From: Penaeicola halotolerans
GTDB taxonomy: Bacteria; Bacteroidota; Bacteroidia; Cytophagales; Cyclobacteriaceae
Reading direction: 5' to 3'
Length of the DNA stretch: 64,000 nucleotides
Assembly (NCBI RefSeq): GCF_016464625.1
Contig: NZ_JAEAGO010000004.1
Location: 1-64,000 of the forward strand
A program made the position numbers and the translations under genes. Under the pieces are notes generated by a model. It ran no database searches. It was not told the DNA's origin and saw nothing but the letters and a program-made list of their open reading frames with translations. Shown one piece after another: positions 15,401-23,512 of the stretch (the first letter of the stretch is position 1; each line of letters begins with the position of its first letter).

Positions 15401-18382
15401 TTAAAAATCAATGTTGATATGGAAGAATATCCTTCTTGGCGTTGGATAAGGGGCGATATCTACGTTATTAGCTAGTGCTGCAGCACCAAAAGTAGAAGTC
15501 TCTGGGTCGTATCCTTCATAATCTGTGATGAGTAGTAGATTATTTGCAGAGGCACCTACTCTGATTTTCTGTACTGCTCCATCAAATAGGCCAGAAGTGA
15601 AGCTATTAGGAAGTGTATAATACACACCCACTTCTCTTAGCTTAATGAAAGAGGCATCTTGTACCCATCTACCAGCATTGTTGTATGGGGCAGGTTCTCT
15701 TTGTCTTCCGTTTGGCACACCATCATTGTTGTCATCACCAAACCAGCCAGCAGTAGTACCACCGCCATCAGTGAGGAAGTTAGTTAAGTTGATGTTATCG
15801 CCACCTTTTTTCCAGTCAAACAACCAAGTAATATCTAGGTTCTTAGCAATATTGATAGAGTTGAACCAAGATAGGTTGAAGTCTGGCTGTGCGTCTCCCC
15901 AGATTGTAAATCCACCTGGCACGCTAGTATCTACTGGCGTTCCTACGATCGTTGTAGGGGCAAAACCTTCTGCGATCATGTATGTACCTAGTCCAGAACC
16001 AAAGGCGCCAGTTAAATAGGTAGGAATTCCGAGTCTAGTGATCAAAGCCTCATTTTTCCACCACATCACGCGAGAGAACCATCTCATTTTGGCATTGTCT
16101 ACTATGACAGCCGAAAGGGCAAGTTCGATACCTTTGTTTTCTAATTCAGCTTCATTGCTAGGTGTTGTATTAACGCCTGTTGCAGGTGATAAATTAAGGT
16201 TTTGGATGTTATTTTGCGTAGTCTTGATATAGTATGTAGCTTCTAAATTGATTCTATTATTTAGGAAGCCTGCATCGATACCGAATTCCAATTCTTGAGC
16301 AGTTTCGGGTAAGATGGATGTATTTCCTATAGCAGTAGAGACTACAGATCCTAAAAGTCCACCAACATTAGCTCCACCAAGTGGTGTAAATGTAGCTCCA
16401 AAACCTACGGGGCCAGCAGTTTCGCCATAGGCAATTCTAGGCTTCAATTGTGACACGGCTCCCACATTCCAAAAGTCAAAATTTGCAACGTTAACTGCTA
16501 ATGATGCTCTAGGGAATGCATAGAATTGGTTATTATCTCCATTCAAGGTAGACTTATCCCATCTAATACCTACTGTACCGATGATTTTATCATCATAGTT
16601 GGCTTCTTGTTGTACGAATACACCAGCTTCTTGTACTTCAGAGAAGAATTGCTGATCGATAGATTGGATGGTCGCTTGTTGTATATTTCGCTGACCAGGA
16701 GCAAGTCCTCTACCTCTATTGAATAGACCATTATTATTGAAGTCTAGTCTTACAAGACCAGCTGTGGAGTTCATATTTACTTGACCAATATTCCAGTTGT
16801 AAATAAATGCTGCTTGTAAGTTTGTATTAAAACTTTCTTGCTTGCCCCAAATCACATCACCAGGGTTAGCCGAGGCTCTCTGAGACTGCAAAAACTCAGG
16901 AAGGTAGATGAGTGTGGTATTTTGAAGGAAATCAAGACCCCCATTTAATTGAAACTTAAGGAATGAGGTATTGCTTTTATAAAGATCAACATCAAGAGTA
17001 AATGATTGGATGAATCTATTGACCAATGAGTTGTTGACGGCATTGTCTGTCAAAGCAATAGGGTTTTCTGCAAAATATGGGTTATTTGGATAGATTCCCT
17101 GCTCATTTGGTCTTAAGTCAAAATAGTTAGGCGTGTAAGCTATGGTATAACCAATACTGGCACCAGTATTATTTTGGTTACCTGTGAAACCTCTGTCAGA
17201 GCTAGACCTTACATAGTTAGAGCTGACACCTAATCTGATACTGTTAGAGATTTTTTGGTCTATATTGGCTCTGATGGTATATCTTTCAAAACCAGTGTTT
17301 TTTACCGTACCGTCTTCATTCGTTACCCCTGCAGACACGAAGAATTTGGTGTTATCATTTCCACCATTGATCGATAGTCGGGTATTTGTAAGCAAGGCAG
17401 TATTGTTGTAAAAATAATCCTCATAGTCAATGAAGTTGCCGTTAGCAGCTGCAAAACGATCTCTTTCTAAAAGTCTTCTTGTATTATTTGAGGCATAGAA
17501 TACATCGATCTTTTCATTGCTCCAGCCATCTACTCCTAGAAGTCTAAGTGGTTGGGCAAATCCGATGTCTTGTGCAAGTGATACATTCGTTCTTCCAGAA
17601 GCACCTCGCTTGGTCGTGATGATCACTACACCTGCATTAGCTCGTGTACCGTAAATAGCGGCAGCAGATGGACCTTTGAGTACTTCTATAGACTCAATGT
17701 CAGCAGGGTTGATATCTGCAAGCCTGTTAGAACCATCATCTTGATTGGAAGCTCCAGCACCACTGGCAGAAGCTCTACCTGTTCTTTGGAAGGAGTTGTT
17801 GATATATACTCCATCTAGGATAATCAATGGCTGAGAGGCTCCTTGTAAGCTAGATAGACCTCTGAGTTGGATTGATAGACCTCCACCTGGAGCACCACCA
17901 TTTGAACGGATATTGGCACCAGCTACTTTACCGTATAATGCACCATCTGTCGTTTGGATTGTGGTAGTTCCTGTAAGCTCTCTAGCGGATACAGATGATA
18001 CTGAATTGGCTAGGTTACTTCTTTTGACTGAAGAGGCAAGACCTGTTACAACTACCTCTTCGAGGTTTGTAATGTCTTCTCTCAGAGCTACATTTAAGTT
18101 TGTATTGCTATTTGGGCCAACTTGAAAAGTTTGGCTTGTGTAACCTAAAAAGGCTACTACAATAGTTGCATTGTTATTATTTGGAACTTCTAAGGAGAAT
18201 CGGCCATCATCATCAGTGATAGTTCCAAGTGTTGTTCCTCTAATTCCGACATTTACTCCGAATAGTGGCTGAGAATTACCTGCATCGGTAACTCTACCTG
18301 TCACTACATACTGAGCAAATGTCCATCCCGTACTTCCTATTATGAGTAGGCATACGAGGCTCATTTTGAAAATGTGCTTCAT
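15401..18382 (-). CDS. SusC/RagA-family TonB-linked outer-membrane transporter
   Basis: TonB-dependent barrel of 993 residues from the chosen ATG. A signal peptide ending in WTFAQ precedes a CarboxypepD_reg-like domain (~25-110, VTGRVTDAGNSQPLFGVNV), then the SusC TonB box/plug junction (EEVVVTGLAS), the plug (~125-245, with LRGLSSLQGASQPLIILDG and VLKGPSAAAIYG), and a ~22-strand barrel ending in FHINIDF. I start at 18382 (MKHIFKMSL), which gives a standard signal peptide; the frame extends to an ATG at 18406. With SusD it imports a bulky ligand across the outer membrane using TonB energy. Confidence 0.94.
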   Translation of the reverse strand: MKHIFKMSLVCLLIIGSTGWTFAQYVVTGRVTDAGNSQPLFGVNVGIRGTTLGTITDDDGRFSLEVPNNNNATIVVAFLGYTSQTFQVGPNSNTNLNVALREDITNLEEVVVTGLASSVKRSNLANSVSSVSARELTGTTTIQTTDGALYGKVAGANIRSNGGAPGGGLSIQLRGLSSLQGASQPLIILDGVYINNSFQRTGRASASGAGASNQDDGSNRLADINPADIESIEVLKGPSAAAIYGTRANAGVVIITTKRGASGRTNVSLAQDIGFAQPLRLLGVDGWSNEKIDVFYASNNTRRLLERDRFAAANGNFIDYEDYFYNNTALLTNTRLSINGGNDNTKFFVSAGVTNEDGTVKNTGFERYTIRANIDQKISNSIRLGVSSNYVRSSSDRGFTGNQNNTGASIGYTIAYTPNYFDLRPNEQGIYPNNPYFAENPIALTDNAVNNSLVNRFIQSFTLDVDLYKSNTSFLKFQLNGGLDFLQNTTLIYLPEFLQSQRASANPGDVIWGKQESFNTNLQAAFIYNWNIGQVNMNSTAGLVRLDFNNNGLFNRGRGLAPGQRNIQQATIQSIDQQFFSEVQEAGVFVQQEANYDDKIIGTVGIRWDKSTLNGDNNQFYAFPRASLAVNVANFDFWNVGAVSQLKPRIAYGETAGPVGFGATFTPLGGANVGGLLGSVVSTAIGNTSILPETAQELEFGIDAGFLNNRINLEATYYIKTTQNNIQNLNLSPATGVNTTPSNEAELENKGIELALSAVIVDNAKMRWFSRVMWWKNEALITRLGIPTYLTGAFGSGLGTYMIAEGFAPTTIVGTPVDTSVPGGFTIWGDAQPDFNLSWFNSINIAKNLDITWLFDWKKGGDNINLTNFLTDGGGTTAGWFGDDNNDGVPNGRQREPAPYNNAGRWVQDASFIKLREVGVYYTLPNSFTSGLFDGAVQKIRVGASANNLLLITDYEGYDPETSTFGAAALANNVDIAPYPTPRRIFFHINIDF

Positions 18383-18431
18383 GGTGTTTGGATTTAAATG
18401 ATACATCTAAGGTTTTATTTTAAAAACCTGT

Positions 18432-18462
18432 AAAATTTAGATAATAAATATGGTGTATCAAA
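18432..18462 (-). promoter_or_regulatory. susC promoter
   Basis: On the minus strand TTTG (18462-18459), 19 bases, then TAAATTTT (18439-18432), seven of eight to TAnnTTTG. The predicted start near 18425 leaves a leader of about 40 bases. Confidence 0.5.
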
Positions 18463-18491
18463 CAATATGAAGCTAAAAAATCAGGGCATAA

Positions 18492-18520
18492 AAAAACCAC
18501 GTTAACAAAACGTGGTTTTT
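18492..18520. terminator. Terminator behind the 50-residue small gene
   Basis: AAAAACCACGTT (18492-18503) pairs with AACGTGGTTTTT (18509-18520), a 12-bp stem with a 5-base loop. On the minus strand a T-run follows. It separates the small gene from the susC promoter. Confidence 0.8.
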
Positions 18521-18549
18521 CAAACAATAAACCCAAAATCCACTATGGA

Positions 18550-18702
18550 TTACCTTTTAATTGAGGCAGCTTTGATACATTCTCTTTCTACTTCTTCGAA
18601 AGTTCTGATCGCTTCCTCAAATTTATTCATGTATAGTTGCACACTTTTAAGATCTACGCTCTTTATAATTGGTGCTGCTGTGACTGTTTTGAAATTTAAC
18701 AT
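18550..18702 (-). CDS. Small conserved-looking protein, 50 residues
   Basis: An ATG at 18702 opens a 50-codon frame ending in TAA at 18550. The product begins MLNFKTVTAAPIIKS and continues as a charged amphipathic helix (YMNKFEEAIRTFEEVERE), ending in KAASIKR. There is no signal peptide and one Cys (residue 42). A strong terminator follows 30 bases after the stop. An imperfect promoter (TTG, 18 bases, TACTTTG) lies upstream. Separate transcription and termination argue that this is a real gene. The function is unknown; a small partner-binding or regulatory protein is possible. Confidence 0.55.
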   Translation of the reverse strand: MLNFKTVTAAPIIKSVDLKSVQLYMNKFEEAIRTFEEVERECIKAASIKR

Positions 18703-18782
18703 ACCCCGAAAAAGTTTAAGTTTTTACTTTCTTAGCAAAGTATGTGCCATTTTGACTTTTCAAGGTAGCTATTAATAAAAAA

Positions 18783-18806
18783 CACCCTCCAGCAAGCCGA
18801 AGGGTG
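18783..18806 (-). terminator. tRNA-His terminator
   Basis: CACCCT (18783-18788) and AGGGTG (18801-18806) form a stem just downstream of the tRNA on the minus strand, followed there by a run of six T. Confidence 0.7.
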
Positions 18807-18815
18807 AAAAATAAG

Positions 18816-18890
18816 GGTGAAGGACGGGGTTCGAACCCGCGACCTCTGGATCCACAAACCAGCGCTCTAACCAGCTGAGCTACAATCACC
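18816..18890 (-). tRNA. tRNA-His (GTG) with a mismatched acceptor stem
   Basis: The D arm (GCTC/GAGC), anticodon loop TTGTGGA with anticodon GTG, and T arm (GCGGG-TTCGAAC-CCCGT) are all clear. G at 18890 is the histidine-specific G-1, opposite C73. CCA is not encoded. The acceptor 5' strand reads GTGATTG while the 3' strand CCTTCAC would call for GTGAAGG, so positions 5 and 6 are mismatched. Pair 31-39 is also T-T. Confidence 0.88.
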
Positions 18891-18954
18891 ATTTAATTGG
18901 AGTGCAAATGTAGCTTTAAAGTGTGTTCAAGTCAATGAAATTTGATAAAAAATA

Positions 18955-20292
18955 TCACCTTTCAAAACGTAATCTTGCACCTTGCTGATTTTCATCAAAT
19001 TGGCCTTCTGCATAAGCAAGATGTCCGCTGACGATCGTGTGAGTTACTTTAGATTTGAACACTTGTCCTTCGAATGGAGACCAGCCGCATTTGGATAATA
19101 CATTCTCTCTGCTCACCTCCCATGGACTGTCTAGGTCTACTAAAGTCAGGTCTGCATGGTAGCCAAGTCTGATGAATCCACGTTTTTCCACCTGATAGAT
19201 GGTGGCTACATCATGAGACATTTTTTGGGCGATCATTTCTAAGCTGATTTTCCCTTGGTGGTGGAGTTCTAGCATCGCTACGAGCGCATGCTGTACGAGT
19301 GGCCCACCAGAAGGAGCTTTGAAGTAAGTGTTGTCTTTTTCGGCTAGAGTGTGTGGGGCATGGTCTGTCGCGATGACATCTATGGTGCCGTCTTTGACAG
19401 CGGCTAGGATGGCATCTCTATCACTGGCTTTTTTGATCGCTGGGTTCCATTTGATCAAGGTTCCTTTGGTCTCATAGTCTTCCTCAGAAAACCACATGTG
19501 GTGGATGCAAGCCTCTGCGGTAATGCGTTTTTCTGTGAGGGGTAGTCTATTGCTGAAGAGGCTCAGTTCTTTGGCTGTACTGATGTGTAGTACGTGCAGT
19601 CTTGTGCCATACTTTGATGCGAGGTCTACTACAAACTTAGAAGCAGCATAACAGGCTTCCTCTGATCGAATATGCGGGTGGTATTTGATTGGGATGTCCT
19701 CTCCAAACTGTGTTTTGTACTGCTCGGCATTGGCAGCTATGATGTGGTCGTTTTCACTGTGGATGGCGATGAGGTGCTTACACTCTTTGAATATTTTTTC
19801 TAAGGCTTGCTCATTGTCCACTAGCAGATTACCTGTTGAAGAACCTTGGAAGATTTTGACTCCACAGACTTTTTGAGGGTCTAGCTTCTTTATCTCGTCC
19901 AAGTTGTCATTGGTGGCACCTAGATAAAAAGAGTAGTTGGCTAGAGAACGCTTGGCTGCGATGGCATATTTCTCTTCGAGTAGTTCTATGGTAGTAGTGG
20001 AGGGAGTGGTATTGGGCATCTCCATGTAGGAAGTGATGCCTCCTGCTACAGCAGCTTTGGCTTCGGTATAAATCTCTGCTTTATGGGTAAGTCCTGGTTC
20101 TCTGAAGTGTACTTGATCATCTATCACTCCTGGGAATAAATATTTCCCCGTAGCATCTATATGGGTATCAGCCTCTTCTTTAGGGATGTTTTTGGCTATT
20201 TTAAAGATCAATCCATTTTTTACCAACACATCAGCTGAAGATACTTGGCCTTCATTTACTATATTTGCATTGGCAATTAAAATACTCTTCAT
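18955..20292 (-). CDS. Dihydroorotase-family amidohydrolase
   Basis: Metal-dependent amidohydrolase of 445 residues. The family motif appears as DDQVHFREPGLTHK (~58-71), and EMPNTTPST (~93-101) matches the MPNT signature of class I dihydroorotase. IATDHAPHT (~310-318) supplies the Asp-x-Ala-Pro-His element and HSEND the metal-site region. The first His of the usual HxH pair is Gln (QVH), which I recall as common in Bacteroidota homologues. The expected reaction is cyclisation of carbamoyl-aspartate in pyrimidine synthesis; a hydantoinase or allantoinase role cannot be excluded. It is divergent from the helicase gene. Confidence 0.85.
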   Translation of the reverse strand: MKSILIANANIVNEGQVSSADVLVKNGLIFKIAKNIPKEEADTHIDATGKYLFPGVIDDQVHFREPGLTHKAEIYTEAKAAVAGGITSYMEMPNTTPSTTTIELLEEKYAIAAKRSLANYSFYLGATNDNLDEIKKLDPQKVCGVKIFQGSSTGNLLVDNEQALEKIFKECKHLIAIHSENDHIIAANAEQYKTQFGEDIPIKYHPHIRSEEACYAASKFVVDLASKYGTRLHVLHISTAKELSLFSNRLPLTEKRITAEACIHHMWFSEEDYETKGTLIKWNPAIKKASDRDAILAAVKDGTIDVIATDHAPHTLAEKDNTYFKAPSGGPLVQHALVAMLELHHQGKISLEMIAQKMSHDVATIYQVEKRGFIRLGYHADLTLVDLDSPWEVSRENVLSKCGWSPFEGQVFKSKVTHTIVSGHLAYAEGQFDENQQGARLRFER

Positions 20293-20368
20293 AAAGCTTC
20301 ATTTTAGTTTTCCTAAAATTAGTGAAATAAGACTTTTTCACGAAACTTTCTCAAATTCCCTTTTTACC

Positions 20369-21766
20369 ATGGCGACTCCAATAGAAAAATTTTCAGACTT
20401 TAAGATCAATAAGCAACTCCTCAATGCGGTAGAGGATTTGGGCTATGACCAGCCTACCCCTATTCAGCAGAAGGCTATTCCTTTGATCTTGGCGGGTCAT
20501 GATCTGCTTGGGATAGCACAGACAGGGACTGGGAAGACGGCTGCTTTTGTGCTGCCTATCTTGATGAAAGCTAAATATGCACAGGGAACAGAGCCAAGAG
20601 TGCTGATCCTAGCGCCTACAAGGGAGCTTGTGATGCAGATAGAAGAAAATATTCGTGAGTTGGGTAAGTACACGGATCTCCGCTATGTGAGCTTGTATGG
20701 AGGATTAGGGCCTAAGACACAAATAGAGATCTTGGAAGCTGGGGTAGATATCATCATTTCTACTACTGGGAGGTTTTTAGACTTGTATAGAAAAGGTAAA
20801 ATACCTGTAAAAGCTATCCGAACCATGGTGCTGGATGAGGCGGATAAGATGATGGATATGGGCTTTTTGCATCAGATCAAATCTATCTTAGAGATCATTC
20901 CTACTAAGCGTCAAAACTTGCTTTTCAGTGCTACTTTTCATGAGAAAGTGGAGAAGTTGAGTGAGGAGTTTTTGGAGTTTCCAGAGAAAGTAGAGATCGC
21001 TCCTCAGGCTACTACTACAGACACCATCGAACAAAGTCTCTATATGGTGCCTAACTTCAAGACTAAGGTAAATGTATTGATGCATTTGCTGGAAGATGAG
21101 CAAGCATTTAATCGGGTGATCGTCTTTGTCAAGACTAGAAAAGTAGCTGAGAGTCTCTTTAAATACTTAGTCAGAAAGCTGCCTGAAGATCAAGTGAAGG
21201 TGATCCATGCAAATAAGGGTCAAAATACTCGGATCAATTCAATGGAGGCATTTAAGGAAGGCAATGTACGCTTGCTAGTGGCTACCGATGTAGCTGCTAG
21301 AGGATTGGATGTGTCTATGGTCAGTCATGTGATCAACTTTGATGTGCCACTGATCTATGAGGACTATGTGCACAGGGTAGGTCGTACAGGTAGGGCTAAT
21401 CATGCAGGTACTGCGATCACTTTTGTCAATGATGCAGAGGCCTATCACCTAGGTCAGATTGAGCAGTTGATCCGAATGAAGATACCAGTGGTGGAGATCC
21501 CTGAGGCAGTCGTGATCGAGAAGACGCCATTTGATGAGCAACAGTTGATCTTAAGAGAGATCGATGATCAGAAGAAGAAGCTTGATCCTGATTTTAAGGG
21601 CGCTTTTCATGAGAAAAAGGCGAGAGAGTTTACTCCTTCTAAAAAGAATGCTAGGGGTACTGATCCAAATAGCCAAAAGAATAATAGAAGAGGTAATACG
21701 AAGCGAGGTAAGCCTATCAAAGGAGGGCAGAGTCCAACCGGCCGAAAGATTAAGAGAAGTAAGTAA
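20369..21766 (+). CDS. DEAD-box ATP-dependent RNA helicase
   Basis: RNA helicase of 465 residues with the motifs in order: Q motif (GYDQPTPIQ), motif I AQTGTGKT (~50-57), PTRELVMQ, motif II LDEAD (~152), motif III FSATF, and motif VI HRVGRTGR (~340). The C-terminal ~50 residues are Lys/Arg/Asn-rich (KNARGTDPNSQKNNRRG), a typical RNA-binding tail. It resembles RhlE-type helicases used in ribosome assembly or mRNA turnover. The start is the ATG at 20369 (MATPIEKFSDF); the upstream extension overlaps the divergent dihydroorotase gene and is not conserved. Confidence 0.92.
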   Translation: MATPIEKFSDFKINKQLLNAVEDLGYDQPTPIQQKAIPLILAGHDLLGIAQTGTGKTAAFVLPILMKAKYAQGTEPRVLILAPTRELVMQIEENIRELGKYTDLRYVSLYGGLGPKTQIEILEAGVDIIISTTGRFLDLYRKGKIPVKAIRTMVLDEADKMMDMGFLHQIKSILEIIPTKRQNLLFSATFHEKVEKLSEEFLEFPEKVEIAPQATTTDTIEQSLYMVPNFKTKVNVLMHLLEDEQAFNRVIVFVKTRKVAESLFKYLVRKLPEDQVKVIHANKGQNTRINSMEAFKEGNVRLLVATDVAARGLDVSMVSHVINFDVPLIYEDYVHRVGRTGRANHAGTAITFVNDAEAYHLGQIEQLIRMKIPVVEIPEAVVIEKTPFDEQQLILREIDDQKKKLDPDFKGAFHEKKAREFTPSKKNARGTDPNSQKNNRRGNTKRGKPIKGGQSPTGRKIKRSK

Positions 21767-21773
21767 TTAGTAG

Positions 21774-21818
21774 CTATAAAAAAAGGGTCCCTATGTTTTG
21801 GAGACCCTTTTTTTATAG
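21774..21818. terminator. Bidirectional terminator between the helicase and peptidase genes
   Basis: CTATAAAAAAAGGGTC (21774-21789) pairs perfectly with GACCCTTTTTTTATAG (21803-21818). A/T-flanked on both sides, it serves both convergent genes. Confidence 0.9.
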
Positions 21819-21831
21819 TGTTGTCTTTTGA

Positions 21832-23322
21832 TTATCTCGCTGGACGTGTGTTTACTCTGTCTACTGGTGTTCTGTTTTCTCTATTGAGAAGATCCCAAGC
21901 TGTGAAGAAGACTAATTTTGTTCTCTTGTTGAGGAGGTCAAACTCGATCTTTTCAATGGTATCTGTTACTTTGTGGTAATCATCGTGTACACCGTTAAAG
22001 TAGAAGATCACAGGGATGTTGTTTTTAGCGAAATTGTAGTGGTCAGATCTGTAGTAGAATCTGTTGGTATCATTTTCGTCATCATATCTGTAGTCTAACT
22101 TCAAACCTACATAAGTAGCATTGGCATAGTCGCTGACGATCTTCAAGTGAGAAGATAGCATCTCAGAACCGATCACGTATATATAGTCTTGGTTTTCTTC
22201 GTTTTTGTAGTTGTTATCTACACGACCGATCATGTCTATGTTGAGGTTGTTGATCGTGTTTTCTAGAGGGAAAAGCGGGTTTTCTGAGTAATAGCTAGAT
22301 CCCAAAAGTCCTTTTTCTTCTCCTGTTACATTGAGGAAAAGCACACTTCTTCTTGGTCTGTCACCTGCATCTGCTGCTTTTTTGAAAGCTTCAGCGATTT
22401 CCATCACAGCAGCTGTACCAGAAGCATCATCATCTGCTCCATTGAATACATCACCGTTTGGTGCTACACCGATGTGGTCATAGTGAGAAGAGATCACAAG
22501 TACTTCTTCTTTTTTGTCTGTTCCTTCTATGAAGCCTACTACGTTTTCAGTAGGGATGGCAGTTTTTACTTTTTCTGCCATGTAGGTCACATTCTTTGTT
22601 TTGAATGCACCACCTTTAGCTGCCATGAGTGTCTCAGCATCTGTACCAAATAAGCCAGCCATACCAGCAGGGCTTACTAAGAATACTGGGAACTGCTCAG
22701 TAGGCCTGTCAAAGCCTAGTCTGCCTCTTGAGTTGAAAGTTGCATAACGCTCTACAGTCGTCTTGAATCTGTCTTCTTCTCCAATATTGACTACTACTAC
22801 ACCGATCGCGCCTTTTTCTTTGGCTAGGTTAGCTTTTGTGTTGTAGTTAGCACCTACAGAAAGGATCGCTACAAGGTTGCCTTTTACATCAGCAGCATTG
22901 AATTCTTCTTCAGAACCATTGCCTACAAATACTAGCTTTGCTTTGGCGGCTTTCTTGATGTCTGCATCACCTGCCATGATCAGGTCTTGGTCGATTTTAA
23001 GAGTTGTCTTACCGCTCTTGATATATACATCACCCCAAGCAGTAGAAGTCAAGTCAAAACCTTGTAAGTAAGTACCGCTTTTAGTAGGGTCTACTAGGCC
23101 AAGGCTTTTGTAAAAATTAGCAATATACTCGGCAGCCATTCTCTGGCCTTTTTTACCAGTATCTCTACCTTCCATCTCATCAGATGAAAGCACTGCTATA
23201 CGCTCATAAAGGTCTTCATTTGTGATCGAGTTGGCGTATTTTATCGCTGTTTTGTCCTGTGCTTGCGCACCACAAAAAATTAGCGTTGCTCCTAACGCCA
23301 ATAGTCCATTTTTCAACTTCAT
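21832..23322 (-). CDS. Secreted M28-family zinc aminopeptidase with PA domain
   Basis: Exported metallopeptidase of 496 residues. The signal peptide ends in GAQAQD (~22). A protease-associated insert (~100-245) splits the N-terminal region. The M28 core carries the dizinc ligands in order: SHYDHIG (His, Asp), NGADDDASG (Asp), TGEEKGLLGS (catalytic and ligand Glu), NIDMIG (Asp) and HDDYHKVTDT (His). It probably removes N-terminal amino acids from peptides in the periplasm or outside the cell. It has its own terminator and is divergent from gcvP across 190 bases. Confidence 0.9.
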   Translation of the reverse strand: MKLKNGLLALGATLIFCGAQAQDKTAIKYANSITNEDLYERIAVLSSDEMEGRDTGKKGQRMAAEYIANFYKSLGLVDPTKSGTYLQGFDLTSTAWGDVYIKSGKTTLKIDQDLIMAGDADIKKAAKAKLVFVGNGSEEEFNAADVKGNLVAILSVGANYNTKANLAKEKGAIGVVVVNIGEEDRFKTTVERYATFNSRGRLGFDRPTEQFPVFLVSPAGMAGLFGTDAETLMAAKGGAFKTKNVTYMAEKVKTAIPTENVVGFIEGTDKKEEVLVISSHYDHIGVAPNGDVFNGADDDASGTAAVMEIAEAFKKAADAGDRPRRSVLFLNVTGEEKGLLGSSYYSENPLFPLENTINNLNIDMIGRVDNNYKNEENQDYIYVIGSEMLSSHLKIVSDYANATYVGLKLDYRYDDENDTNRFYYRSDHYNFAKNNIPVIFYFNGVHDDYHKVTDTIEKIEFDLLNKRTKLVFFTAWDLLNRENRTPVDRVNTRPAR

Positions 23323-23453
23323 AGGATATGATTTTTAATTTTTTCACTAACCTATAAAAAAAATCCTCATGCACCTACACCGTTAGTGGAAAAGCTTGCT
23401 TGGATGTAGATAAATACTGTGTTTGGTAAACTATTTTTTAGCACAATTAATTA

Positions 23454-23461
23454 TACCTTTG
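23454..23461 (+). promoter_or_regulatory. Probable -7 element of gcvP
   Basis: TACCTTTG matches TAnnTTTG 52 bases before the gcvP ATG. No TTG lies at the right distance upstream, and I see no glycine-riboswitch structure in the 190-base gap. Confidence 0.4.
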
Positions 23462-23512
23462 TGGCATTAAATAGAATATAAACCCAACTCAATCAGTCTA
23501 CTATTTCCATTT

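Noticed and set aside
18955-20292. Inactive dihydroorotase because of Gln in the HxH motif
   Set aside because: The rest of the active-site motifs are intact and, as I recall, QVH is usual in Bacteroidota homologues, so loss of function is not supported.
20186-20368. N-terminal extension of the DEAD-box helicase frame
   Set aside because: It overlaps the divergent dihydroorotase gene and is not helicase-like; the ATG at 20369 fits the family start.
23323-23512. Glycine riboswitch before gcvP
   Set aside because: No paired-aptamer structure or conserved glycine-riboswitch core is visible; only a -7 element is found.
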